From Streptomyces sp. LUP30 (GTDB taxonomy: Bacteria > Actinomycetota > Actinomycetes > Streptomycetales > Streptomycetaceae), in the NCBI RefSeq assembly GCF_001746365.1, contig NZ_MJAJ01000020.1, positions 1 to 64,000 of the forward strand: 64,000 nt of DNA, in the 5' to 3' direction. The notes beneath the pieces are model-generated. The model was not told where the DNA came from. It ran no database searches and was given only the letters and a program-made list of their open reading frames with translations. Within the stretch, counting starts at the first letter, position 1. Each line of letters opens with the position of its first letter. This document shows, one piece after another, positions 8,780 through 17,510 of the stretch. Position numbers and translations under genes: made by a program.

Positions 8780-11734
8780 TCAGCCCTCAAGTGAGTCGAG
8801 TGCCTTGCCGATGAGCGTCTTGCGGTCGGCCGCCGAGGTGAGGTGTTCCAGGCCGAAGCCCAGCAGCACGGTGTCGTCGGTGGTGACCGCGCCGTAGGTC
8901 CGGAAGAGCACGCCCGTGCGCGTCCAGTCCTTCAGCACGGCCGGGCTGCCCGCCGGCGGACCGCTCGCCCGCCACGCGCCCAGCGACGTCTCGAAGCCCT
9001 CGGTCTCGGTGGCGGTGCCGCCGACGACCAGCGACGCGTCGTCCGCGAGGACGCCGTGGCCGCCGGTGCCGGGGTCGGTGACATAGGCGATCGAGACCTC
9101 GACCTTCTTGCCCGCATACGCGCTCAGGTCGAAGTTCACCTGCTGCCAGCCGCTGGACGCACCGGTGAGCGCGTTCCAGGATCCGGTGGAGCCGGTCGCC
9201 GTGCAGTCGCCCGACGTGAGGGTGAGGTAGTGCCGCAGCCACGGGTGCTCGCCGACGTAGAACCCGCCCCCGCACTCCGCGGGCACGGCGGTGCCGGTGG
9301 CGCCGCCCGCCTCGGGAAGCGTGGTCCAGTCGTCGGCGCCGACCGTGTGGATCTCGACGATGGCGTTGTCGTAGCCGGGCTCGGTGTCCCACAGCAGCCG
9401 GGTGCGCAGCGCCGGCTTGCTCGCCGCGCCGACGGCGCTGAGGTCGATGGTGCGGGTGAGGCGCTTGTAGGCGTCGTCGGTGTGCACGGCCGCGGCCATG
9501 TACGAGCCGGCGTACGGCCCGTAAGGGTTGACCGTCCCGGCGAACTGGCCGGAGCCGGAGCTGGCGAACTGCGGGTACGCGGCGGCCGGCAGCTCGTCCG
9601 AGGTGACCCCGTAGGTGCCGGCCTTGTCCAGCGGGTTGCCGGCGGCGGCCCCGAGGGCCCCGGTGAACCCGCCCAGCTCACCCGAACCGGTGAAGCCGGT
9701 GGCGCCGGGGGTGGACGTACGGGAGTAGGCGCCCAGGTAGTACTGGCTGAAGTCGTTCGACAGGGTGCCGTCGGCGAGGGAGACGTTGCCGCCGGCGAGC
9801 TCGCCCGCCTCGATCAGCTTGCCGCCCTCGTTGAGGAAGGCGCGCAGTTCGAGCTGGGTCGGGTTGCCCGGGGCGCTCGCGCCCGTGTAGTGGACGACCG
9901 TGCGGAAGTGGCTCAGCACGCCGAGCGCGTCGGGCACGCCCTGGGTGGCGACGTCCCAGACGACCGCCCTGCGGCCGTTGGCCTTCAGCGCGTCGACGTA
10001 GGTCTGCGCCTGCGTGGCCGCCGCGCCCTCCTCGGCCACGACGAGCGTGTCGGCCTGGGGCCGCTGCGCGATCGAGTACGTGAAGTGCGAGCTGGAGACC
10101 TTCTTGCCGGCCTTGGTCTCGCCGGTGAACCACACCTCGACCTTGTCGCCCGGCTTGCCGTCCCGCACGGTGGCCCGGTACTCGTCGTAGTGGAGGTTGT
10201 CGTCCCCGCCGTAGGTCTCGCCGCCCTTCCAGGCCCTGAGCGCCCGGTCCCGCGTGCGGCCGCCGTTGACGCGGTACTTGAGCTCCTTGTCGCGGATCGC
10301 CTTCCGTACGACGACGGAGACCTCCTGGCCCGTGCCGCGCGCGTACGAGGTGGTGAACGGCGCCGGGGTGAAGTCCGCGGCGGACAGGCCGACCGAGGAC
10401 TTCGGCTGGTCGGGGTGGGCGACGGACTCGGCGACGGAGAGCGCGAACGGGACGTTCTTGGCGAACTCGCCCTGGATCAGCTTCTCGTCGTCCGGGAAGT
10501 TGAAGACCGACTGGCAGTCGGCCGCGTTCCACCGGTCGTTCGGGTCGATGTTCGACGCGGTCTGGCAGGTCGACATCTCGGGGGTGAACATCCCCATGCC
10601 GTTGACGTTCGCAGCGTGGCCGTCGGCCTCGCCGTTGGTGGTGTACAGCTCCGAGGAGACCTGCGGGTGGTAGCCCGGGACCGCGGACTTGTCGGGGGTG
10701 CCGGCGAGCGCCTTGTAGGCGACGTCGTCCGGGGTGTCGGTGGCGACCTGCCAGCCGACGCCGTAGAGCAGCAGCTCGGCGGCGGAGTGGTAGTTGATGC
10801 CGTACGTGAAGTCGATCCGCTTCTCGAAGGCGTCGAGCGCCTTGGTCTCGGGCTCGGAGGCGGGGCTCGCGCCGCGGTAGGTCTCACTGGTCGGGTTGGG
10901 TGACGAACCCTCGTTGTCGTAGCCCCACTTGTAGGCGAAGTTGCGGTTGAGGTCGACGCCGTCGCCGGCGGAGATCACGCCGTCGCCGTTGACGTCCCGC
11001 AGGTTCTTGCGCCAGAGCCGGTTGGCGGGGTCCTGGAAGGTGTAGTCGTAGCCGTCGGGGTTCGCCGACAGGACGAACCACAGCTCGCTGGAGTCGACGA
11101 TCTTCCTGACCCGCCGGTCGGTCCTGTAGTGGTCCAGGTAGTAGTGCATCAGCCGCCGGGTCATCTCCGGGGTGATCCACTCCCGCGCGTGCTGGTTGGA
11201 CATGTACAGCACCGACGGCTTGGAGCCGTCCTTGGACTTCTTCGCGTCCCTGGTCAGTTTGAGCGCGAGGATGTCCTGGCCGCGGACGGTTTTGCCGATG
11301 GAGACGACCTTGGTGAGGCTCGGGTTCTCCCTGGCGGTGCGGAGGATCTCCTCCTTCAGGCCGCCGCTGCCGCTGTAGGGGCGGAACACCCCGCCGGCGG
11401 CCGCGTCGAGGCGGTTCTCCGCCGTGGCCGACAGAGTGTGCTCGGTGAGCCGGACGCCCTGCTTGCCGAGCTTCTTCGCCTGCTTGTCGGTGAGGTAGAC
11501 CTCGACCGTCGCGGTGCCCTTGCGGGGCACCTGCTCGCTGAGTTCCTGACCGTCCTGGCCGGCCGCCAGCAGCAGGGGTACCTGCTGCTGGGTGACGTCG
11601 GCGCGGAAGACCTTGACCTCGTCGGTGTCGGGCTTCGGTGTGGCGCCGGGCTGCGCCTGGGCGACGGGTGCGAGTGCCGCTCCACCGAGCAGCAGCGCGC
11701 CGACAGCGAGGATCGATCTCGCTCTTCGTCTCAT
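8780..11734 (-). CDS. Secreted M14 zinc carboxypeptidase with C-terminal accessory domains
   Basis: Exported metallopeptidase that removes C-terminal residues from peptides. The 984-residue product begins with a signal peptide (RRRAR, then a hydrophobic core, cleavage near AQAQPG). A propeptide-like region (to about 115) is followed by an M14 catalytic domain (about 120-430) with zinc ligands His182 and Glu185 in NQHAREW, the substrate motif NPDGYDYTF, DLNRNF, a later His in INYHS, and TPEMST with the likely general-base Glu. The last 500 residues are beta-rich and include a segment resembling immune-inhibitor-A-type domains (VEISIAYVTDPGTGG). This is far larger than single-domain carboxypeptidases. 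The ATG at 11734 is preceded by aagggggg. Confidence 0.9.
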   Translation of the reverse strand: MRRRARSILAVGALLLGGAALAPVAQAQPGATPKPDTDEVKVFRADVTQQQVPLLLAAGQDGQELSEQVPRKGTATVEVYLTDKQAKKLGKQGVRLTEHTLSATAENRLDAAAGGVFRPYSGSGGLKEEILRTARENPSLTKVVSIGKTVRGQDILALKLTRDAKKSKDGSKPSVLYMSNQHAREWITPEMTRRLMHYYLDHYRTDRRVRKIVDSSELWFVLSANPDGYDYTFQDPANRLWRKNLRDVNGDGVISAGDGVDLNRNFAYKWGYDNEGSSPNPTSETYRGASPASEPETKALDAFEKRIDFTYGINYHSAAELLLYGVGWQVATDTPDDVAYKALAGTPDKSAVPGYHPQVSSELYTTNGEADGHAANVNGMGMFTPEMSTCQTASNIDPNDRWNAADCQSVFNFPDDEKLIQGEFAKNVPFALSVAESVAHPDQPKSSVGLSAADFTPAPFTTSYARGTGQEVSVVVRKAIRDKELKYRVNGGRTRDRALRAWKGGETYGGDDNLHYDEYRATVRDGKPGDKVEVWFTGETKAGKKVSSSHFTYSIAQRPQADTLVVAEEGAAATQAQTYVDALKANGRRAVVWDVATQGVPDALGVLSHFRTVVHYTGASAPGNPTQLELRAFLNEGGKLIEAGELAGGNVSLADGTLSNDFSQYYLGAYSRTSTPGATGFTGSGELGGFTGALGAAAGNPLDKAGTYGVTSDELPAAAYPQFASSGSGQFAGTVNPYGPYAGSYMAAAVHTDDAYKRLTRTIDLSAVGAASKPALRTRLLWDTEPGYDNAIVEIHTVGADDWTTLPEAGGATGTAVPAECGGGFYVGEHPWLRHYLTLTSGDCTATGSTGSWNALTGASSGWQQVNFDLSAYAGKKVEVSIAYVTDPGTGGHGVLADDASLVVGGTATETEGFETSLGAWRASGPPAGSPAVLKDWTRTGVLFRTYGAVTTDDTVLLGFGLEHLTSAADRKTLIGKALDSLEG

Positions 11735-11826
11735 GAACCCCCCTTGCCTGAGTTCGCCCCAGCAGCGAACCCTGCCAGGCTCATGACAGTTCATGATCCA
11801 GTCAAGAGCGCCTCGGCGTCACGGAA
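11735..11826 (-). promoter_or_regulatory. Candidate promoter region of the carboxypeptidase gene
   Basis: On the minus strand a TTGACT-like hexamer lies about 70 nt before the start codon, within a segment containing the partial dyad tcatga...tcatga. A good Shine-Dalgarno precedes the ATG. The minus-10 element is weak, so the promoter call is tentative. Confidence 0.3.
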
Positions 11827-11868
11827 AACGCCGGTGGCGTCGCCCGATCGGGCGACGCCACCGGCGTT
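11827..11868. terminator. 42-nt perfect palindrome terminator after whiA
   Basis: A perfect palindrome of 42 nt (two 21-nt arms, no loop spacer) lies 12 nt downstream of the whiA stop. It starts aacgccggtggcgtcgcc and mirrors exactly. It must fold into a very stable hairpin and is the probable end of the uvrC-rapZ-yvcK-whiA transcript. Confidence 0.85.
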
Positions 11869-11879
11869 CTGAGGGTGCG

Positions 11880-12869
11880 TCAGCCGACCAGGTTGTCGGC
11901 GAGTTCGTCACTGAGGTTGGCGTCCGTGCCCGGAATGCCGAGGTCGGAGGCGCGCTTGTCGGCCATCGCCAGCAGCCGGCGGATCCGGCCGGCGACCGCG
12001 TCCTTCGTCAGCGGCGGGTCGGCGAGCGCGCCCAGCTCCTCCAGGGAGGCCTGCTTGTGGTCCATGCGCAGCCGCCCGGCCGCCGCGAGGTGCTCGGGCA
12101 CGTCGTCCGCGAGGATCTCCAGGGCGCGCTGGACGCGGGCCCCGGCGGCGACGGCCGCGCGCGCCGAGCGGCGCAGGTTGGCGTCGTCGAAGTTCGCGAG
12201 CCGGTTCGCCGTGGCGCGCACCTCGCGCCGCATCCGGCGCTCCTCCCAGGCCAGCACCGACTCGTGCGCGCCCAGCCGGGTGAGGAGCGCGCCGATCGCG
12301 TCGCCGTCGCGGACGACGACCCGGTCGACCCCGCGCACCTCGCGGGCCTTGGCCGCGATGGACAGCCGGCGGGCCGCCCCGACCAGCGCGAGCGCGGCCT
12401 CCGGGCCCGGGCAGGTCACCTCCAGGGAGGACGAGCGGCCGGGCTCGGTGAGCGAGCCGTGTGCCAGGAAGGCGCCGCGCCAGGCCGCCTCCGCGTCACA
12501 GGTCGCGCCGGAGACCACCTGCGGGGGCAGGCCCCGGATCGGGCGGCCGCGGCCGTCCACGAGTCCCGTCTGCCGGGCCAGCTGGTCGCCGCCCGCGACC
12601 ACGCGCACGACGTAGCGCGAGCCGCGGCGGATGCCGCTGGGCGCCATCACGATCAGCTCCGAGCCGTGGCCGAAGATCTCCAGAATGTCCCGCTTGAGCC
12701 GACGGGCCGCCATCGCGGTGTCCAGCTCCGCCTCGATCACGATGCGCCCGCTCACCAGGTGGAGGCCGCCGGCGAACCGCAGAAGGGCGGAGACCTCCGC
12801 CTTTCTGCAGCAGGTCCGGGTGACGGGGAGCCGGGAGATCTCGTCCTTCACCGCTGCCGTCATCGCCAT
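11880..12869 (-). CDS. whiA: Sporulation transcription regulator WhiA
   Basis: DNA-binding developmental regulator required, with WhiB, for aerial hyphae to stop growing and septate into spores. The 329-residue product begins MAMTAAVKDEISRLPVT. It has the LAGLIDADG-homing-endonuclease-like N-terminal region (RKAEVSALLRFAGGLH) and a C-terminal helix-turn-helix (LEELGALADPPLTKDAVAGRIRRLL). It is full length and close to the S. coelicolor protein as I remember it. Its ATG lies inside the 3' end of yvcK (10-nt overlap), so translation is coupled. Last gene of the four-gene operon. Confidence 0.98.
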   Translation of the reverse strand: MAMTAAVKDEISRLPVTRTCCRKAEVSALLRFAGGLHLVSGRIVIEAELDTAMAARRLKRDILEIFGHGSELIVMAPSGIRRGSRYVVRVVAGGDQLARQTGLVDGRGRPIRGLPPQVVSGATCDAEAAWRGAFLAHGSLTEPGRSSSLEVTCPGPEAALALVGAARRLSIAAKAREVRGVDRVVVRDGDAIGALLTRLGAHESVLAWEERRMRREVRATANRLANFDDANLRRSARAAVAAGARVQRALEILADDVPEHLAAAGRLRMDHKQASLEELGALADPPLTKDAVAGRIRRLLAMADKRASDLGIPGTDANLSDELADNLVG

Positions 12870-13927
12870 GGGCCGATCCTTCCATGCATCCGAAAAATAC
12901 GGTCGTACGCGGCGGCCAACAGCTCCGGGTCGTGCCTCGGGGTTCCGTCGGGCCGGGCCACCGGCGCCAGTTCGACCGCCGCCCCGAACCGTTCGGCGGC
13001 TTCGGCCAGCGAGTCGCGGTCGGGCACGGCGGCCTCGTCGGCCAGCACCACGTCCAGGGCGAGTTTAGGGGCGTGTCGTCCCAAAACCTCCAAATGACGC
13101 TGCGGGGAGAAGCCATCGGTTTCTCCCGGCTGCGGCGCGAGGTTCAGCGAGAGCACCCGGCGCGCCTTCGTCGCCATGAGGGCGTCCAGCAGGTCGGGCA
13201 CCAGCAGATGCGGCATGACCGAGGAGAACCAGGAGCCGGGCCCGAGCACCACCCAGTCGGCGTCCAGGACGGCGTCGACGGCCTCCGGGACGGCCGGCGG
13301 GTCGTGCGGGACCAGATGCACGGACTGCACCTCGCCGCGCGTCAGCGCCACGGTCGCCTGTCCGCGGACGGTGTCCACGTCGTCCGGCCGCAGCGGATCA
13401 TGTCCCTTGACCAGTGCCTGGAGTTCCAGCGGCACGGCGGACATGGGCAGCACCCGCCCCTGCGCGCCGAGCAGCTTGCCGACCAGGTCCAGGGCCTGGA
13501 CGTGGTCGCCGAGCTGCTCCCACAGGGCGACGATCAGCAGGTTTCCGACGGCGTGCCCGTTGATCTCGCCCTGCGACTGGAAACGGTGCTGGATGACCCG
13601 GGCCCAGGTCTGGCCCCAGTCGTCGTCGCCGCACAGCGCGGCCAGGGCCTTGCGCAGGTCGCCCGGCGGCAGCACGCCCAGCTCGTCGCGCAGGCGGCCG
13701 CTGGAGCCGCCGTCGTCGGCCACCGTGACGACCCCGGTGAGGTCGCCGGTGATCCGGCGCAGCGCGGTGAGCGAGGCGGACAGGCCCATGCCGCCGCCGA
13801 GGGCGACGACCTTGGGCTGGGTGCCGCGACGGCGTGGTTTACCGCCGCGGGCCTCGACCGGCCGGCTCACGCGCCCGTCGGGTGCGGTCCTGCGCAGACG
13901 GCCGAGCCGTGGAGAACGTCCGGTCAT
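12860..13927 (-). CDS. yvcK: YvcK/CofD-like gluconeogenesis factor
   Basis: 355-residue protein of the YvcK (CofD-like) family, which binds UDP-sugars and influences carbon flow and cell-wall synthesis in Gram-positive bacteria. The nucleotide-binding Gly-rich motif VALGGGMGLSASLTALR (about residues 41-57), the VADDGGSSGRLR motif and NGHAVGNLL are intact. The first 35 residues are basic and probably disordered. The start codon overlaps the rapZ stop by 4 nt (ATGA) and its own stop overlaps whiA, so it is translationally coupled on both sides. Confidence 0.95.
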   Translation of the reverse strand: MTGRSPRLGRLRRTAPDGRVSRPVEARGGKPRRRGTQPKVVALGGGMGLSASLTALRRITGDLTGVVTVADDGGSSGRLRDELGVLPPGDLRKALAALCGDDDWGQTWARVIQHRFQSQGEINGHAVGNLLIVALWEQLGDHVQALDLVGKLLGAQGRVLPMSAVPLELQALVKGHDPLRPDDVDTVRGQATVALTRGEVQSVHLVPHDPPAVPEAVDAVLDADWVVLGPGSWFSSVMPHLLVPDLLDALMATKARRVLSLNLAPQPGETDGFSPQRHLEVLGRHAPKLALDVVLADEAAVPDRDSLAEAAERFGAAVELAPVARPDGTPRHDPELLAAAYDRIFRMHGRIGPWR

Positions 13928-14991
13928 TCCCGTCCCATGTCCCGGTGCACGACCACCGTCTCCACGCCCTCGGCCGCGAGGCGCGCGGCGAGCTTCTCCG
14001 ACATGGCCACCGACCGGTGCTTGCCGCCGGTGCAGCCGACCGCGATGGTCACATAGCGCTTGCCCTCCCGGCGGTAGCCCGCGGCGACCAGCTGGAGAAG
14101 CTCCGCGTACCGGTCGAGGAACTCCTTCGCGCCGGGCTGGTTGAGGACGTACGCGGAGACCTCCTCGTTGAGGCCGGTGTAGGGGCGCAGCTCAGGGACC
14201 CAGTGCGGGTTGGGCAGGAAGCGCATGTCCACCACGAGGTCGGCGTCGACCGGCAGGCCGTACTTGAAGCCGAACGACATGACGGTGGCCCGCAGCTCGG
14301 GCTCCTCCTCGCCGGCGAACTGGGCGTCCATCTTGGCCCGCAGCTCGTGCACGTTCAGGCTGGAGGTGTCGATCACCAGGTCGGCGTCGCCGCGCAGCTC
14401 GCGCAGGAGTTCGCGCTCGGCGGCGATGCCGTCGACGATGCGGCCGTCGCCCTGGAGGGGGTGCGGCCGGCGCACCGACTCGAAGCGGCGCACCAGCGCG
14501 TCGTCGGACGACTCCAGGAAGACGATGCGCCGGGTGACGCTCCTCGACTCGAGGTCGGCGAGGGACTCGCGGAGGTTGTCGAAGAAGCGCCGTCCGCGGA
14601 CGTCGACGACGACCGCGATGCGGGCCACATTGCCCTGGGAGCGGGCGCCGAGCTCCACCATGGTGGGGATCAGGGCGGGCGGGAGGTTGTCGACCACGAA
14701 CCAGCCGAGGTCCTCCAGACACTTGGCCGCCGTCGAACGGCCGGCTCCGGACATGCCGGAGATGATCACCAGCTCGGGAATGGCCGCGTCGGGGATCCCG
14801 GGCGGCGTGACGTCCGTACTCACCTGTGCTCCGTCTTCGTGGCGTGCTTCTTGCCCAGGGCTGTCGGCGACCGCGGGGGGCGGTGCGGCAGCCTCGCCGG
14901 GCCCTTGGGGGTCGGGCCGGGAATCGGCTGTGGGCACAGTAGTGGGCGTCTGTTGCGGCTGGGCCGTGGGGTGTGCGTCGTGGTCGGTCAT
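13924..14991 (-). CDS. rapZ: RapZ/YvcJ-family nucleotide-binding protein
   Basis: P-loop protein of the RapZ family; in E. coli it is the RNase adaptor controlling GlmS synthesis, while in Gram-positives it is a GTP/ATP-binding protein of less clear role. The 355-residue product has an N-terminal 70-residue Pro/Ala/Gln-rich tail, a Walker A variant GMSGAGRS (residues 79-86, Arg in place of the usual Lys), a central domain, and the C-terminal metabolite-binding motif VGCTGGKHRSV. Start and stop overlap uvrC and yvcK by 4 nt each. The tail makes it longer than the 284-residue E. coli protein. Confidence 0.93.
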   Translation of the reverse strand: MTDHDAHPTAQPQQTPTTVPTADSRPDPQGPGEAAAPPPAVADSPGQEARHEDGAQVSTDVTPPGIPDAAIPELVIISGMSGAGRSTAAKCLEDLGWFVVDNLPPALIPTMVELGARSQGNVARIAVVVDVRGRRFFDNLRESLADLESRSVTRRIVFLESSDDALVRRFESVRRPHPLQGDGRIVDGIAAERELLRELRGDADLVIDTSSLNVHELRAKMDAQFAGEEEPELRATVMSFGFKYGLPVDADLVVDMRFLPNPHWVPELRPYTGLNEEVSAYVLNQPGAKEFLDRYAELLQLVAAGYRREGKRYVTIAVGCTGGKHRSVAMSEKLAARLAAEGVETVVVHRDMGRE

Positions 14992-17201
14992 GTCTCCTGC
15001 CCCCGTCGTTGCTCCGGGGCGCCCGACGTGACGGGGGCTCCGGGGGAACCCGTCGTGGTGTCGGGTTCCTCATCATCAATGATCTCTCCGGTCGCCGTGT
15101 TCACGGCGGGGGCGGGCGGCGCCGCCAGGGCAAGGGCCGCGACGATGGTCTCCGCCGTCTTGCGGCCTATGCCCGGGACCTCGCAGATCTGGTCGAGGGT
15201 GGCGGCCCGCAGCCTCTTCACCGAGCCGAAGTGTTTGATCAGCGCCTGCTTGCGCGTCTCGCCGAGGCCCGGCACCTCATCCAGCGGACCGGCCCGGAAG
15301 CGCTTGGCCCGCTTGGTGCGCTGGTAGGTGATCGCGAACCGGTGTGCCTCGTCGCGGACGCGCTGAAGCAGATAGAGGCCCTCGCTGCTGCGGGGCAGGA
15401 CGACCGGATCGTCGTCGTCCGGCAGCCAGACCTCCTCCAGCCGCTTGGCCAGACCGCAGACGGCGATGTCGTCGATGCCCAGCTCGTCCAGCGCCCTCCT
15501 GGCCGCCGCGACCTGCGGCTGACCGCCGTCGACGACGACGAGCTGGGGCGGGTAGGCGAAGCGTCTGGGACGGCCGTCGTCGTCCTTGAGGCTGTTGAGG
15601 CTGCTGGTGAGAGGCGCTTCGCCCGCGTCGGCGACGACGGCCGGCGTGCCGCCGGAGAGGGCCGGCCCGGTCCCGTCGAGCGCCGTCCCGGTCCCGTCGA
15701 GCGGCGTGCCGGTCCCGTCGAGCGGCGTGCCGGTCCCGTCGAGGGCGGCTCCCGTCCCGTCCGCGAGGGCGTCCGCGCCGTCGGTCCACTCGCCCGTCCT
15801 CTCCTTCTCGGCGAGGTAGCGCCGGAAGCGGCGGGTGATCACCTCGTGCATGGAGCGGACGTCGTCCTGGCCCTCGAAGCCCTTGATCTGGAAGCGGCGG
15901 TACTCGCTCTTGCGCTGCAGACCGTCCTCGAAGACGACCATGGAGGCCACGACGTCGTCACCCTGGAGGTGGGAGATGTCGTAGCACTCGATCCGCAGCG
16001 GGGCGCTGTCCAGGTCGAGGGCCTCGGCGATCTCCTCCAGGGCGCGCGAGCGGGTGGTCAGGTCGGAGGCGCGCTTGGTCTTGTGCAGGACGAGCGCCTG
16101 CTGCGCGTTGCGGGCGACGGTCGCCATCAGGTCCTTCTTGTCGCCCCGCTGCGGGATGCGCAGCGACACGTTGGATCCGCGGCGCTCGGTGAGCCACTCC
16201 TGCACGGGCTCCACCGGATCGGGCAGCGCGGGGACCAGGACCTCCTTGGGGACGGAGTCGCCGCGCTCCTCGCCGTACAGCTGCTGCAGAGCGTGTTCGA
16301 CGAGTGCGCCGGTCGTGACGTCCTCGACCTTGTCCGTCACCCAGCCGCGCTGACCGCGCACGCGCCCGCCGCGGACGTGGAAGATCTGGACGGCCGCCTC
16401 CAGCTCGTCCTCGGCGACCGCGATCAGGTCGGCGTCGGTCGCGTCGGCGAGCACGACCGCGTTCTTCTCCATGGCCTTCTTCAGCGCCTCGATGTCGTCG
16501 CGCAGGCGGGCGGCCCGCTCGTACTCCATCTCCTCGGCCGCCTCCATCATCTGCTTCTCCAGGCGGCGGAGGTAGGTGCCGGTGCGGCCGGCCATGAAGT
16601 CGCAGAAGTCGTCGGCCAGTTCCCGGTGGTCGTCGGGGGAGATCCGGCCCACGCAGGGCGCGGAGCACTTGCCGATGTAGCCGAGCAGACAGGGGCGGCC
16701 GGTGCGGGCGGCGTTCTTGAACACGCCGGCGGAGCAGGTGCGCACGGGGAAGACGCGCAGGAGCAGGTCGACGGTGTCCCGGATCGCCCACGCGTGCGCG
16801 TACGGGCCGAAATACCTGACGCCCTTCTTCTTGTGGCCGCGCATCACCTGCACGCGCGGGTACTGCTCGTTCATCGTCACCGCGAGGTAGGGGTAGCTCT
16901 TGTCGTCGCGGTACTTGACGTTGAACCGGGGGTCGTACTCCTTGATCCAGGAGTACTCCAGCTGCAGCGCCTCGACCTCCGTGGACACCACCGTCCACTC
17001 CACCGACGCGGCCGTGGTGACCATCGTGCGGGTGCGCGGATGCAGGCCCGCCAGGTCCTGGAAGTAGTTCGCCAGGCGCTGGCGCAGGCTCTTCGCCTTT
17101 CCCACGTAGATCACCCTGCGGTGCTCGTCGCGGAATCGGTACACCCCCGGAGAGTCCGGGATCTGTCCCGGCTCGGGGCGGTAGCTGGAGGGGTCGGCCA
17201 T
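14988..17201 (-). CDS. uvrC: Excinuclease ABC subunit C
   Basis: Dual-incision nuclease of nucleotide excision repair. The 737-residue product has the N-terminal GIY-YIG nuclease (PGVYRF...VIYVGKAKSLRQRL, residues 18-50), a Cys-rich region, the UVR motif that binds UvrB (MEYERAARLRDDIEALKKAM, about 210-230), an RNase-H-like nuclease domain and C-terminal tandem helix-hairpin-helix (VPGLGETRKQALIKHFGS, then VPGIGRKTAETI). An unusual insert of five 7-residue repeats (DGTGxxL) with Ala/Gly flanks lies between the UVR and C-terminal halves. The stop overlaps the rapZ start. First gene of the operon. Confidence 0.97.
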   Translation of the reverse strand: MADPSSYRPEPGQIPDSPGVYRFRDEHRRVIYVGKAKSLRQRLANYFQDLAGLHPRTRTMVTTAASVEWTVVSTEVEALQLEYSWIKEYDPRFNVKYRDDKSYPYLAVTMNEQYPRVQVMRGHKKKGVRYFGPYAHAWAIRDTVDLLLRVFPVRTCSAGVFKNAARTGRPCLLGYIGKCSAPCVGRISPDDHRELADDFCDFMAGRTGTYLRRLEKQMMEAAEEMEYERAARLRDDIEALKKAMEKNAVVLADATDADLIAVAEDELEAAVQIFHVRGGRVRGQRGWVTDKVEDVTTGALVEHALQQLYGEERGDSVPKEVLVPALPDPVEPVQEWLTERRGSNVSLRIPQRGDKKDLMATVARNAQQALVLHKTKRASDLTTRSRALEEIAEALDLDSAPLRIECYDISHLQGDDVVASMVVFEDGLQRKSEYRRFQIKGFEGQDDVRSMHEVITRRFRRYLAEKERTGEWTDGADALADGTGAALDGTGTPLDGTGTPLDGTGTALDGTGPALSGGTPAVVADAGEAPLTSSLNSLKDDDGRPRRFAYPPQLVVVDGGQPQVAAARRALDELGIDDIAVCGLAKRLEEVWLPDDDDPVVLPRSSEGLYLLQRVRDEAHRFAITYQRTKRAKRFRAGPLDEVPGLGETRKQALIKHFGSVKRLRAATLDQICEVPGIGRKTAETIVAALALAAPPAPAVNTATGEIIDDEEPDTTTGSPGAPVTSGAPEQRRGQET
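15668..15762 (-). repeat. In-frame 21-bp tandem repeats inside uvrC
   Basis: Five near-identical 21-bp units (core cccgtcgagcggcgtgccgg) encode DGTGAAL, DGTGTPL twice, DGTGTAL and DGTGPAL. They lie in the linker between the UvrB-binding and C-terminal nuclease halves of UvrC. Unit length is a multiple of three, so copy-number change would keep the frame. Confidence 0.9.
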
Positions 17202-17510
17202 GTCTCACACCCTACTGGCGTGGGGTGACACTCCGGCGGGCCTGTGGACAACGCCCGGCGTCCGCGGCGCGACCTCGCACGAGCCGGATCCGGAGGACGG
17301 GGGTCCGCAGGCGCGGACTGAGCCACCCGCACGTGCCACTCGGACATCAGGTGTTGTCGGGACTAGGTCAACACGCTTCAATGCGGGGGAACTCGGGGCG
17401 CTGAAGGCCGCCTTACGGATGTGAAGGAGTTCCGGCGGCCCGGTAGAGGCCCCGACCACCCCACGCACGGTCCGACCAGCCGTCGTGAGCATTCACAGAG
17501 AGGCCCCTGC
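17202..17510. other. Divergent intergenic region, uvrC operon / XRE-like gene
   Basis: No convincing gene. It must hold the minus-strand promoter for uvrC-rapZ-yvcK-whiA and the plus-strand promoter of the regulator starting at 17511. The segment at 17346-17380 has lower G+C than its surroundings and is a likely promoter zone. I could not identify clear minus-10/minus-35 pairs or an actinobacterial SOS box. Confidence 0.5.

Noticed and set aside
15586..15819. Open frame with SSGVPVPSSGVPVP-type repeats antisense to uvrC
   Set aside because: Merely the opposite-strand reading of the in-frame UvrC repeat; the UvrC frame is the real one.
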